Below, one piece after another: positions 55,353 to 63,300 of a DNA stretch of 64,000 nucleotides (positions are counted from its first letter, which is position 1; every line of letters starts with the position of its first letter). A program made the position numbers and the translations under genes. The DNA comes from Methanobacterium sp. (GTDB lineage Archaea; Methanobacteriota; Methanobacteria; Methanobacteriales; Methanobacteriaceae), in contig JADFDH010000004.1 in assembly GCA_018263005.1 (NCBI GenBank), forward strand, positions 1 to 64,000, in the 5' to 3' direction. The notes beneath the pieces were generated by a model. It was not told the DNA's origin. It saw only the letters and a list, made by a program, of their open reading frames with translations, and did no database searches.

Positions 55353-56513
55353 TTAAACCTGCGGCTCCAACCTCTTGATCATGAAGGCCATAAAGGCCAC
55401 TATGGCAGGGAAGAAGAATAAATACAGTATTATTAAGAGTATTGGTGGTAATAAAGCACCCATAACTGTAGATGCTGCTATCAGCATGATCATAGCTATT
55501 ACCGGACCGAGTATAGCCACGAACATATAGATCATAGTGAAGGAATTGAGTTTTTGTGAGTAATCTTTAAGCTTCATCCGCATTTCATATGCTGTATCAT
55601 CAGCAATAACACCCAGGGTCTTTGCTAAATCCCCGCCACTGGAGAGTGTTCTGGTTATTTGATAAACAGCCCTTTCCAGTCCCTGAGAATTTATTCTTTC
55701 GCTCATGTCCAGCAGAGCTTTCTCAGTGGTTTCCCCATATCTTATCTCTTCAAGAGCTCGTGAGAATTCCTCTGATAAAGGACCATAACCAGATATGGCA
55801 ATAGAACGCATACTGTCATGTAACCCAATTCCTGCCCTTAATTCTGTGGCCATTTGTCTTAGAGCAAAGGGTAATTCCCTGGCGGCAGCTGTTGATTTGC
55901 TTCCTTTACGCATTCTCGGTAGGAAAACAATGAATAACGCCATCATCATGACGATGATTCCAAATACTAATCCTATTTCTATGCCAAAACCAAGAACTAC
56001 TAAAACTATAACCACTAATGCAAAGGAAACTCCGCCCATTATAATTATTAAACGAGGATCAAGTGTTTGCTTCTGTTCTTCCTTAAGTATCTCTTCTAAT
56101 GAAGCTTTTCTAAGAGCATCCTGTTTTTTCTTGTCTACTGCGGGCTTCTCGGGTTGTTCATGTTGTTTATCGATTAAATCTTTGAACATCTCGATTTCTT
56201 CTTTGTCCATTCTTTTTCTTTTAATGGTACGCGGAGTTCTACCTGTTTTAAAGGATGATGATGTATCTTTATCCCTAAATAGTCCTTTTGGCTGTGATTT
56301 AGGGTCAAATAAAGGTTTGGTATCTGATTTTTTATCTGTATCTTCTTCATCAGTAAGCTTTTTTCTTTTCTCTCTTATTCTTCTCTCAGCAGGCCTCATA
56401 CTACTTATTTTCTTCACCGGGGCCTGTACTCCTTCCCCTACTTTTTGACTGGAATCTACTGTGAAATTACCAATTCTATTGAAAAATTTCTTAATACCAT
56501 CGAATGGAGCCAT
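55353..56513 (-). CDS. Type II/IV secretion system F-family membrane protein (TadC/ArlJ-like)
   Basis: 386 residues. A long charged cytosolic N-terminus (about 1-145, with Lys/Arg/Glu-rich segments) precedes the T2SSF fold with four membrane helices (pairs about 148-195 and 320-380). The typical segments are [25 protein letters not shown]-like (about 216-237) and [17 protein letters not shown]. It is the platform protein for pilus or secretion assembly and works with the ATPase encoded upstream, 96 bases away. The long N-terminus is unusual but occurs in archaeal Tad-like systems. Confidence 0.85.
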   Translation of the reverse strand: [386 protein letters not shown]

Positions 56514-56609
56514 TATTTCTCACCGTTTAAGTAAATTTTTCTTATTATTAAGGTTCTTATTATATTCTCAAATTCAAAGGTTCTAATTATTATATTAGGG
56601 TTCCTATTA

Positions 56610-58229
56610 TTACAATACTTCATCCAGCATTCCTTCTGGATCTCGGTAATAATTATTTATACTCTGTCCCACCTCTGTGATGGAACGTATGTTGTTATCT
56701 GCCATGTACTCCAGGACTAATCGTCTTTTTTCTATTTCTTCCTCAATCTCAGTAATTCCTAAACCACGAAGTTCTGATATGTCCCTTAAGGTTTGACTGG
56801 CGATTCCTACATATTCTACTTTATCAGTAACGTTGTTCCACTCAAAAATTCTGTTGAGCTGCACGTTACCTTCTTCCATACCCACTACTTCAGCCACTTC
56901 AGTGATTCTCCGCAGCGAACCACCTTCTGGCCGGTACATTCTCTGTTGCATTATGATGAAATCCAATGCGGGTATCATAATATTTGGAACACTCATGGGT
57001 TTATTTACTAGACGGGTTATTGTTTCACGTGCGTTGTTTGAGTGGAGCGTTCCCATACCAGAGTGTCCTGTATTTAATGCTGTAAATAATGTAATAGCTT
57101 CCTGTCCCCTTACTTCACCTACAATTACCCGATCTGGTCTTTGACGTAAGGAATTTTTCACAAGAGTATCCATGGTCAGTTCACCTTTACCTTCGATGTT
57201 CGGTGGTCTGGTTTCCATTCTTACCACATGAGAGTGTGGTAGTTGTAATTCCAAGGTATCTTCTATGGTTATTATCCTTTCCCTTGGAGGTACAAAAGCA
57301 GCTACCGTGTTCAGAGTGGTTGTTTTACCTGAACCGGTTCCTCCGGCTATTATGGCATTGCAGGGTTTAACTCCTAATCCATCTGTGCACACCCATAAAA
57401 ATCCTGCTAGGTGAGCTGATATGGTCTTGAAGTTAATTAAATCAATAACAGTTAAGGGATCCTTTTTAAATTTACGTATGGTGAGAGTCGGCCCATCGGC
57501 CGATACAGGCGGTATGGTTGCATTTACCCTGGAACCATCTTTCAATCTGGCATCTAAAATTGGTGTCTGCTGGTCTATTCTACGGTTCACCTGTCTGGCT
57601 ATAACATCTATAATGGCTTTTATTTCTGACTCATCCTCAAATGTGGCATTTGTAACCATCATCCCTATTTTTCGATGGTATACAAAGACTTTTTTGTTGG
57701 TTCCGATTACCATGACCTCTTCTAGGTCATCGTCTTTGATCATATGGTCTAGTTTACCGTATCCCAGCATTTCCTGGGATATCTGTGCGGATAAGCGATC
57801 AACATCCCTGACTCCTCTGGAGCGCAGGAATTGTTTAACTTCTCCCATGAATGATTCTTCATCTACTTTAAAATCATCCTGGGTTACTGCTACTTCCACC
57901 AGTTTTTCTCTTATTTCATTAAAAAGCATTCTTTCCTTGTGTGAAAAACTGGGAATGGTTACATTATAATTAGGTACCAGGCCTTCCTCTATTATCTCGG
58001 CCTTCATTACATCGGAGACTTTCTTTATCTTTTTTGTGGATTTCTTCTTGGAGGGTTTCTGTATAATCTTATCTAAATTAAATAAATCCTCTTCAGTTTC
58101 AGATACTTTTTCTTTTTTAGGGGCTCTTAATTGGCGTTCTACTTCCTCTTCTCCTTCATCTTCTTCCTCTGCAAAATCTCCTAGAAGATCCCGGATTATT
58201 TCTTTTCTTTTATCTCTCATATCTCTCAC
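56610..58229 (-). CDS. Type II/IV secretion ATPase (TadA/CpaF/GspE-like)
   Basis: 539 residues: an acidic N-terminus (about 1-100), an N-domain, then the hexameric secretion ATPase core with Walker A GGTGSGKTT (about 299-307), an Asp box with IITIEDTLELQL, MDTLVKNSLRQRPDRVIVGEVRGQE (in part: Walker B and His/Arg region) and GHSGMGTLHSNNA. It drives assembly of a pilus-like or secretion structure with the F-family protein encoded next. No pilin, prepilin peptidase or other partner lies in the window. Confidence 0.9.
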   Translation of the reverse strand: MRDMRDKRKEIIRDLLGDFAEEEDEGEEEVERQLRAPKKEKVSETEEDLFNLDKIIQKPSKKKSTKKIKKVSDVMKAEIIEEGLVPNYNVTIPSFSHKERMLFNEIREKLVEVAVTQDDFKVDEESFMGEVKQFLRSRGVRDVDRLSAQISQEMLGYGKLDHMIKDDDLEEVMVIGTNKKVFVYHRKIGMMVTNATFEDESEIKAIIDVIARQVNRRIDQQTPILDARLKDGSRVNATIPPVSADGPTLTIRKFKKDPLTVIDLINFKTISAHLAGFLWVCTDGLGVKPCNAIIAGGTGSGKTTTLNTVAAFVPPRERIITIEDTLELQLPHSHVVRMETRPPNIEGKGELTMDTLVKNSLRQRPDRVIVGEVRGQEAITLFTALNTGHSGMGTLHSNNARETITRLVNKPMSVPNIMIPALDFIIMQQRMYRPEGGSLRRITEVAEVVGMEEGNVQLNRIFEWNNVTDKVEYVGIASQTLRDISELRGLGITEIEEEIEKRRLVLEYMADNNIRSITEVGQSINNYYRDPEGMLDEVL

Positions 58230-58396
58230 TTATTTATATAGGAAACCAACTATTTAAGGATAAACTTATTATTATATTATCTCTTGGTATAAATTAATTT
58301 CTAGTAATTTATTAAAATTCTTTTATTTTTTAACAAATTTATAGCTCTTTTATTCAATTTGATAATCAGATCAAACTCTTCAATATAATCCGTCCA

Positions 58397-59416
58397 ATGA
58401 AAAAATATTTGATTCTTAATAGGTCTACTAATTATATGGATCAAATTTGTCAATGTGGTAAAGACTGTCTTAAATCTGCCAAAATCATGCGAGCAAGTTT
58501 TAAGAATTTTTTTAAACCATGTGAGAATTGTAAAAAATATAAATTTAAGAAATATTCACCATTAAAGAACCAAATCGAATTAAAAGAACTAAATGCAAAT
58601 TTTGGTATGTGTATTTGTGGTAAACGTCATTTAGACGTGGTTATGGCTCATGTTCTAAAAATTATGATTGATGAGGGTATTAAAACTGAAGGATCCACTT
58701 TGAGAGGAGTATGCGTGCCAATAATAACCCCAGCCTATCCCCTTGATTCGGTTCCTTATCTGTCGGAGAACTCCCTGGTAATCCTCTCTGAAGAAATGGA
58801 TAAAATTTGCGCAGAAAAAATTATAAAGGAAGTACCAGAAATAAAAGGAGTACTGAAAGGAGATTTAAAGGACATAGTAGGAATTAAAGACTCAAATAGT
58901 ATTCCAAATACCTATGATCTCTTGGGGGGTTGTGATTTAAGATGTGATATAGTAAAAACCCCTTGGGGAATTGTATATATTTATAAATATCAAGGTAAAA
59001 TGCATATAGAGCTCCCCAAACCACTATCCCCAAAAATTATACAATTAAAGAATGTTTTAGATAAATATGACCATCCAAAAATCCTTGATTGCACCTGCGG
59101 ACCTGGTACTTTAGGAATAGCTGCTCTATTAGCTGGTGCCAACCGGGTTGTATTTAATGATGTGTGGTTTGAAGCTGCCCAAACAACTGCTATGAATCTT
59201 GAGATCAATGGTTTCCCTACAGAATATTTAGGGACAGATAAGGGTTTAATTGCCTGTGGAGATAATTTCGAGGTTTACTGCCTGGATATAAAGGATATAA
59301 AATCGGTTTTAGATTATTCATTTGATGTTTGCCTGGTAGATGTGTTTCCTGGCGTTGACCCACGTAGCTTTAAAGAAGCCGTGGAATGTATATGCCAGGA
59401 AGTGGTAATAATTTAA
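58397..59416 (+). CDS. Unknown SAM-dependent methyltransferase with Cys-rich N-terminus
   Basis: 339 residues. The C-terminal half has a class I methyltransferase motif I (ILDCTCGPGTLGIAALLAGA, about 232-251) and a later acidic segment (VCLVDVFPGVDP). The N-terminal ~75 residues are rich in cysteine (CQCGKDC, CENCKKY, CICGKRH), suggesting a zinc or Fe-S site. The usual N/DPPY or NPPF catalytic motif of nucleotide-modifying enzymes is not seen. I do not know the substrate; RNA, protein or cofactor are possible. Start 58397 has little ribosome site, and ATG 58436 (MDQICQC) is an alternative. Confidence 0.6.
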   Translation: MKKYLILNRSTNYMDQICQCGKDCLKSAKIMRASFKNFFKPCENCKKYKFKKYSPLKNQIELKELNANFGMCICGKRHLDVVMAHVLKIMIDEGIKTEGSTLRGVCVPIITPAYPLDSVPYLSENSLVILSEEMDKICAEKIIKEVPEIKGVLKGDLKDIVGIKDSNSIPNTYDLLGGCDLRCDIVKTPWGIVYIYKYQGKMHIELPKPLSPKIIQLKNVLDKYDHPKILDCTCGPGTLGIAALLAGANRVVFNDVWFEAAQTTAMNLEINGFPTEYLGTDKGLIACGDNFEVYCLDIKDIKSVLDYSFDVCLVDVFPGVDPRSFKEAVECICQEVVII

Positions 59417-59469
59417 ATAAAACTGACAGTAACTACTTATTTTATATGAAAAAATCTTTATTGATCATA

Positions 59470-60717
59470 TCATGTTATTCCCCAATAGATAACAATGGCA
59501 GGTACAATAAGTACTCCCATGAGATTGGATTTGTTTAAACCAAGATAGTGTGGTAGAAGCCCTAAAGCTATAGAGGTGACATATACCATTAAAATGAATA
59601 ATATATTGGCATGTTCCATTAAAGTGAATAATAAAACTAAAAAGCTCATGAACCCGATTACCAGCCAGGATAATTTATTATAATCAAATCTTTGTATGTA
59701 TTCACTCATAAAATCTCCTAATTTTAAGCATAAAATTAATGAGAAGGATATGGCAGTTATTGAGACGAATATATATAAAATTAGATGTTCAAAATCAAAT
59801 AACTCCACAATTTTATTTATATAAACCGCTATCCCACTTCTTGGATTACCTATTAAATAGATGGCTATAAGAGAGAATAATGCATCAGAGACATTGACTC
59901 CACTCATAGCAACCAAAAATCCGTCTTTATTATCTCCATTGTCTCCCCCACCACTTATTTCCTGAGCCAATAGGCTTCCCTGGGCCGGTCCCATCCCTGG
60001 TAGAAATCCCAATATGCTTCCAGCTATTCCTCCAGCGAAAATTCCCCTTAAGATTTTACTGTCGATATGAAGACTGTGTTCCTGGCTTTGAGGAGGTACT
60101 TCAGAACTCTGAGACAGACTATAGATAAGCGTACTAACCCCAAAAAGTCCTGTGAACATGCATAACAGAGAAACACCAGATGATACTGGAGAATTAAGCA
60201 TGATCCAGCCCATGATCCCTGATAATAAGAAGATAACCACGGACCAGGCAATTGATTGTAAATCTCTATTTAATCTGATGAACATGAATATTACCACTAA
60301 GATCAGCAAGATCCAGATAAATGGTTTTAAAAATCCGTATAGTGTAGGTAGAATAAGGGCAAAAATAGGAAAGAAAATTATTGTTACCAATATTGCTCCA
60401 AATCCCCCAAGAGCCACCAATCTAATGGCTTCCTTACCCCTTCCCTGAAGCAGAAGATGATGCCCGGGTAAAACAGACATAACAGTCCCTTCTTCTGGTA
60501 CTCCTAAAAACATAGAGGGTATGAATTCCAGTAGAGCATGGGAAATTGACATGGACATTAAAAACACAGCCAAAAACTCAGGAGATAGAAATGCTAAAAT
60601 AGTCGCTGAAGATGCAAATACAAAAGCACCCACTGTATTGACATGTATTCCCGGGATTAATCCCGTTACAGCGCCGCATAAAACACCGATTAAACAGGCA
60701 AATATTAGATCTAATAT
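59470..60717 (-). CDS. TctA-like (DUF112) permease
   Basis: About 415 residues with roughly ten membrane helices. The TctA family core is the N-terminal GLIPGIHVNT and the repeat-related FLPGMGPAQGSLLAQE (about 232-247). The conserved N-terminus starts upstream of the first canonical codon (GTG 60633) and runs back to a stop at 60718-60720. The only reasonable initiator is ATA 60715-60717, with GTGAT four bases upstream. Bacterial TctA transports citrate-like acids with TctB/TctC, neither of which is present. Archaeal relatives have unknown substrates. The promoter has an AGTAATACT box, linking it to the Co/Ni region. Confidence 0.78.
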   Translation of the reverse strand: MLDLIFACLIGVLCGAVTGLIPGIHVNTVGAFVFASSATILAFLSPEFLAVFLMSMSISHALLEFIPSMFLGVPEEGTVMSVLPGHHLLLQGRGKEAIRLVALGGFGAILVTIIFFPIFALILPTLYGFLKPFIWILLILVVIFMFIRLNRDLQSIAWSVVIFLLSGIMGWIMLNSPVSSGVSLLCMFTGLFGVSTLIYSLSQSSEVPPQSQEHSLHIDSKILRGIFAGGIAGSILGFLPGMGPAQGSLLAQEISGGGDNGDNKDGFLVAMSGVNVSDALFSLIAIYLIGNPRSGIAVYINKIVELFDFEHLILYIFVSITAISFSLILCLKLGDFMSEYIQRFDYNKLSWLVIGFMSFLVLLFTLMEHANILFILMVYVTSIALGLLPHYLGLNKSNLMGVLIVPAIVIYWGIT

Positions 60718-60770
60718 TTAAATCACGCTCCACAAAGAGTAATTTATATATTATTATTTATAGTATAAAT

Positions 60771-60779
60771 AGTATTACT
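60771..60779 (-). promoter_or_regulatory. AGTAATACT box upstream of the TctA-like gene
   Basis: On the minus strand AGTAATACT (in the perfect palindrome ATAGTAATACTAT) is followed at once by TTTATACTATAAATA-type TATA sequence. The spacing is as in the cbiM and small-gene promoters, so this gene probably belongs to the same regulon. Confidence 0.6.
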
Positions 60780-60853
60780 ATGTTAAGGATATAACTTAAC
60801 ACTAAAAAAAAATAGAAAGTTGATATACCATTTAAAATAGAGTATATGATGGT

Positions 60854-61459
60854 TTATTTATCTTTTTTACTATTTTTAATCACATTTGTAATCATAAAAG
60901 CGAATATAAACATACCTAACCCATTGGCAACCAACATAGGAATGTATATATTACTAACAACTGTCAGCGCCTGAGAATATGGGGTGACCATTAATAGTAT
61001 AAGAAGCATATGCAGTGTTTCCATAAGAATGGCCAATAAAACTGCCCACCAAATCCCAACAAAACGTTTCCCATTTATAAACCAGATCAATCCAGCTATA
61101 AAACCTGCTAATATGGTGGATATTGCACAGGGAACAGCTGTAATACCTCCTATTGTTAAACGATGCAATCCCCCAATTAAACCTGCTCCCAGACCAACAA
61201 CTGGACCCCCCACTAATCCGGCAATCATAGGTGCCAGATCCCGTACATTAGCTATGGCCCCAGCTACTTGGAACCCACTATAAGTAGAGTAGATGGCAAT
61301 TACTCCAAATATAACAATGAGAATCATCTGATTTTTTATGTTTAGCTTACCCTCCAGTACCTCTTGGAAAGGTTTCAGGTTGGTTACCAGATAAGCAATG
61401 ACAAAGATCACACATACCTTCTCTATCAAATCCAGTATAATATTGAAGTTTATATCCAT
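60854..61459 (-). CDS. 5TMR-LYT-type membrane protein (LytS/YhcK receptor domain alone)
   Basis: 201 residues, five or six membrane helices and the hallmarks NVRDLAPMIAGLVGGP and GGLHRLTIGGITAVPCAIST of the 5TM-LYT sensor domain. No kinase or GGDEF output domain follows, so it may be a stand-alone sensor or transporter-like protein. ATG 61459 was preferred because GAGTGAT precedes it; a TTG at 61471 would contain that site. The TctA-like gene is downstream on the same strand, but with its own promoter. Confidence 0.8.
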   Translation of the reverse strand: MDINFNIILDLIEKVCVIFVIAYLVTNLKPFQEVLEGKLNIKNQMILIVIFGVIAIYSTYSGFQVAGAIANVRDLAPMIAGLVGGPVVGLGAGLIGGLHRLTIGGITAVPCAISTILAGFIAGLIWFINGKRFVGIWWAVLLAILMETLHMLLILLMVTPYSQALTVVSNIYIPMLVANGLGMFIFAFMITNVIKNSKKDK

Positions 61460-61688
61460 TTTATCACTCAATTACCTAATTTTTATAATTATAGCTAATT
61501 ATTATATTGATTAGATAATATTATGATATCTATTTTCAAAAATAGTTGGTTAATATATTGTTAAAAATGATATTCTTAATTATTAAAAAAATACTGAGAA
61601 AACAATCAAAGATACATTTATAAAATTAAAAAAATGATAGAAATCAATGAAATAATTAAAAAAAATTAAAAATTGTACTTAAAACAAG

Positions 61689-61958
61689 TTACATAAGCCT
61701 TCTGACGTCTTCAACTTCTATACTGCTTATGTTTTCCAATTTAGAGAGATTTTCTTCAACTTTCTCAGTTCCCCCTTCACCATCATCTACAACCACCATT
61801 ACTTTAAGGGCTACCAAACCAAATGCTATTGGTTCTTCTTCTATTTTATGGAATTCCGCACCTTCTGGTATTGATTTGATGATATCCTCTTTAGTCTTTT
61901 CTAAATCAATGTCAGGACTTTCCGGCATAACTTTTATTGTTGCTACAACTTCTCCCAT
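61689..61958 (-). CDS. ef1b: Translation elongation factor 1-beta (aEF-1B)
   Basis: 89 residues, the standard length of the archaeal GDP/GTP exchange factor for EF-1alpha. Recognised by MGEVVATIKVMPESPDID at the start, EEEPIAFGLVALKVMVVV in the middle and the end SSIEVEDVRRLM. It follows the zinc-ribbon gene, and this pairing is common in archaea. Confidence 0.95.
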   Translation of the reverse strand: MGEVVATIKVMPESPDIDLEKTKEDIIKSIPEGAEFHKIEEEPIAFGLVALKVMVVVDDGEGGTEKVEENLSKLENISSIEVEDVRRLM

Positions 61959-62020
61959 ACTTAAACCTCCAGAATAATATTGATAATTTTAATATATTAT
62001 TTTTAAAATCAAATTATAAC

Positions 62021-62182
62021 TTAAGGCCCTTTAAATCCGCATTGACATCGGTAAATATGTCCGAAAGTTCTACATTTTTGACATCTATATAGTATAGTTT
62101 CACATTCGGGACATTCGAATTTCACATAGGTTTCCACAGGTGATATCTCTTGTTTACACGATGTACATTCTATTTTTTCCAT
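62021..62182 (-). CDS. Small zinc-ribbon protein (HVO_2753-like), 53 aa
   Basis: The frame begins at ATG 62182, directly after the stop codon of mfnE (62183-62185), with GGAGGAAC as ribosome site inside the mfnE end. It encodes 53 residues with four CxxC-type pairs (CTSC, CPEC, CQKC, CQCG), enough for two zinc sites. The family is next to the EF-1beta gene in many archaea. In haloarchaea such a protein was linked to motility or biofilm, as I recall, but its molecular function is unclear. Confidence 0.9.
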   Translation of the reverse strand: MEKIECTSCKQEISPVETYVKFECPECETILYRCQKCRTFGHIYRCQCGFKGP

Positions 62183-62836
62183 CTAAGTTCCTCCAATAAA
62201 TGTGTATTTATTATCTTCATCATCTTTTCCTTCAATAACAGATAGAACCCTTTCAGGATATTTTCCATTAATTACATAGCAAGAAGATCCATATTGAAGT
62301 AAAAGCTTTGCTAAAAATTCATCAACTGATGTTTCACCAAAATTTAGTAGTTTTTTTGCACTTATATTTTTAATAAGTTGTGCACCATATTGAGATGGTT
62401 GATGATTGTATATACCATCTACATCAGTTGCTATTAATAGTTTAGCCTTTAGTTGATGTGCTATATAAAGGGATAGGGAATCTGAGGTAACTCTCCAGGA
62501 ATGTTCTAACGGATCCAGATCATCTAAAAGACGGGAAGGTATCAAAATAGGAAGTTTACCTGTATTAATAACCTTATCTGCTTCTTCAAATGAATTTACT
62601 TCTTTTGTAAAGGGTAATTTATCTGCTAAAAGAATTCCCAGTATATCCATACAGAGTACGGCGCTTTTATGAGTTGCTGTACCTGAAAAATCCATTTCTT
62701 TATCATATTTCCTAATAAGATTAGCCAGTGCACCACCCCCACAGACAATCATCACCTTCTTTCCAACAAGAATCTTACAGAGATTAATTGCATCATCAAG
62801 GAAAAGACTTCCCCCCACCTTAACTACCCAATCCAT
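62183..62836 (-). CDS. mfnE: Amino acid kinase family protein MfnE (methanofuran biosynthesis)
   Basis: 217 residues with the amino-acid-kinase fold: VVKVGGSLF (about 3-11), IVCGGGALANLIR (about 31-43), a C-terminal DVDGIYN and a late nucleotide-binding segment. MfnE phosphorylates (aminomethyl)furan-methyl phosphate to the diphosphate. The neighbourhood with EF-1beta matches the order MJ0458-MJ0459 that I recall from Methanocaldococcus, where MJ0458 is MfnE. ATG 62836 follows GTGA; GTG 62845 is a possible alternative. Confidence 0.8.
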   Translation of the reverse strand: MDWVVKVGGSLFLDDAINLCKILVGKKVMIVCGGGALANLIRKYDKEMDFSGTATHKSAVLCMDILGILLADKLPFTKEVNSFEEADKVINTGKLPILIPSRLLDDLDPLEHSWRVTSDSLSLYIAHQLKAKLLIATDVDGIYNHQPSQYGAQLIKNISAKKLLNFGETSVDEFLAKLLLQYGSSCYVINGKYPERVLSVIEGKDDEDNKYTFIGGT

Positions 62837-62902
62837 AACAGTCACATTAAATATTTTTAAGAAAATTTAGTTTAATAAATCATTTCAGTAATTTCAGATC
62901 CT

Positions 62903-63244
62903 TCATTTCAGTAATTTCAGATCCTTGGTGATCTTATCAATTTTTTCATCTTTTTCTGGACCTATACCCAAACAAGTTATGGTTGACTGGGGTAATTCAG
63001 TATGTCCCGCATCTCTCACTAAAAAATAAGGCATATCAGTTGCTTTAACAATTTCAAAATACTCGTATAATTCTTTTAAATCCTGAACTTTAACAACTAC
63101 CTTTTTACCGCCTTCTTTCTCCCACTTTTGTATTATCCTTTTATCTGCTTTTTTATAGGATCCTAAACTTGCGTGGCAGGCCTGTGCAGCAATTTTACCC
63201 CTGCTTATTGGTAGGTCTCCTCTCATAATAATTACCTGTTTCAT
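62903..63244 (-). CDS. pth2: Peptidyl-tRNA hydrolase Pth2
   Basis: 113 residues, complete. The archaeal/eukaryotic type shows VIIMRGDLPISRGKIAAQACHA (in part), the KVVVKVQDL strand, DAGHTELPQSTITCLGIGP and the C-terminal LKLLK. It recycles peptidyl-tRNA released from stalled ribosomes. It lies between ycaO and mfnE on the same strand. Confidence 0.95.
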   Translation of the reverse strand: MKQVIIMRGDLPISRGKIAAQACHASLGSYKKADKRIIQKWEKEGGKKVVVKVQDLKELYEYFEIVKATDMPYFLVRDAGHTELPQSTITCLGIGPEKDEKIDKITKDLKLLK

Positions 63245-63300
63245 TAAAACACCTGATCTTGAATATTAAATTCATCATAAAAATTAACATCGGCAAATCA

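Noticed and set aside
55795..56448. Long plus-strand frame (217 codons) opposite the TadC-like gene
   Set aside because: Shadow of the minus-strand gene: Ser/Leu-rich translation, no ribosome site, and the minus frame shows a clear T2SSF family.
57421..57969. Plus-strand frame (182 codons) opposite the secretion ATPase
   Set aside because: Antisense shadow of a gene with intact Walker and Asp boxes.
59470..60633. TctA-like protein beginning at GTG 60633
   Set aside because: It would remove the conserved GLIPGIHVNT segment that lies in frame just upstream.
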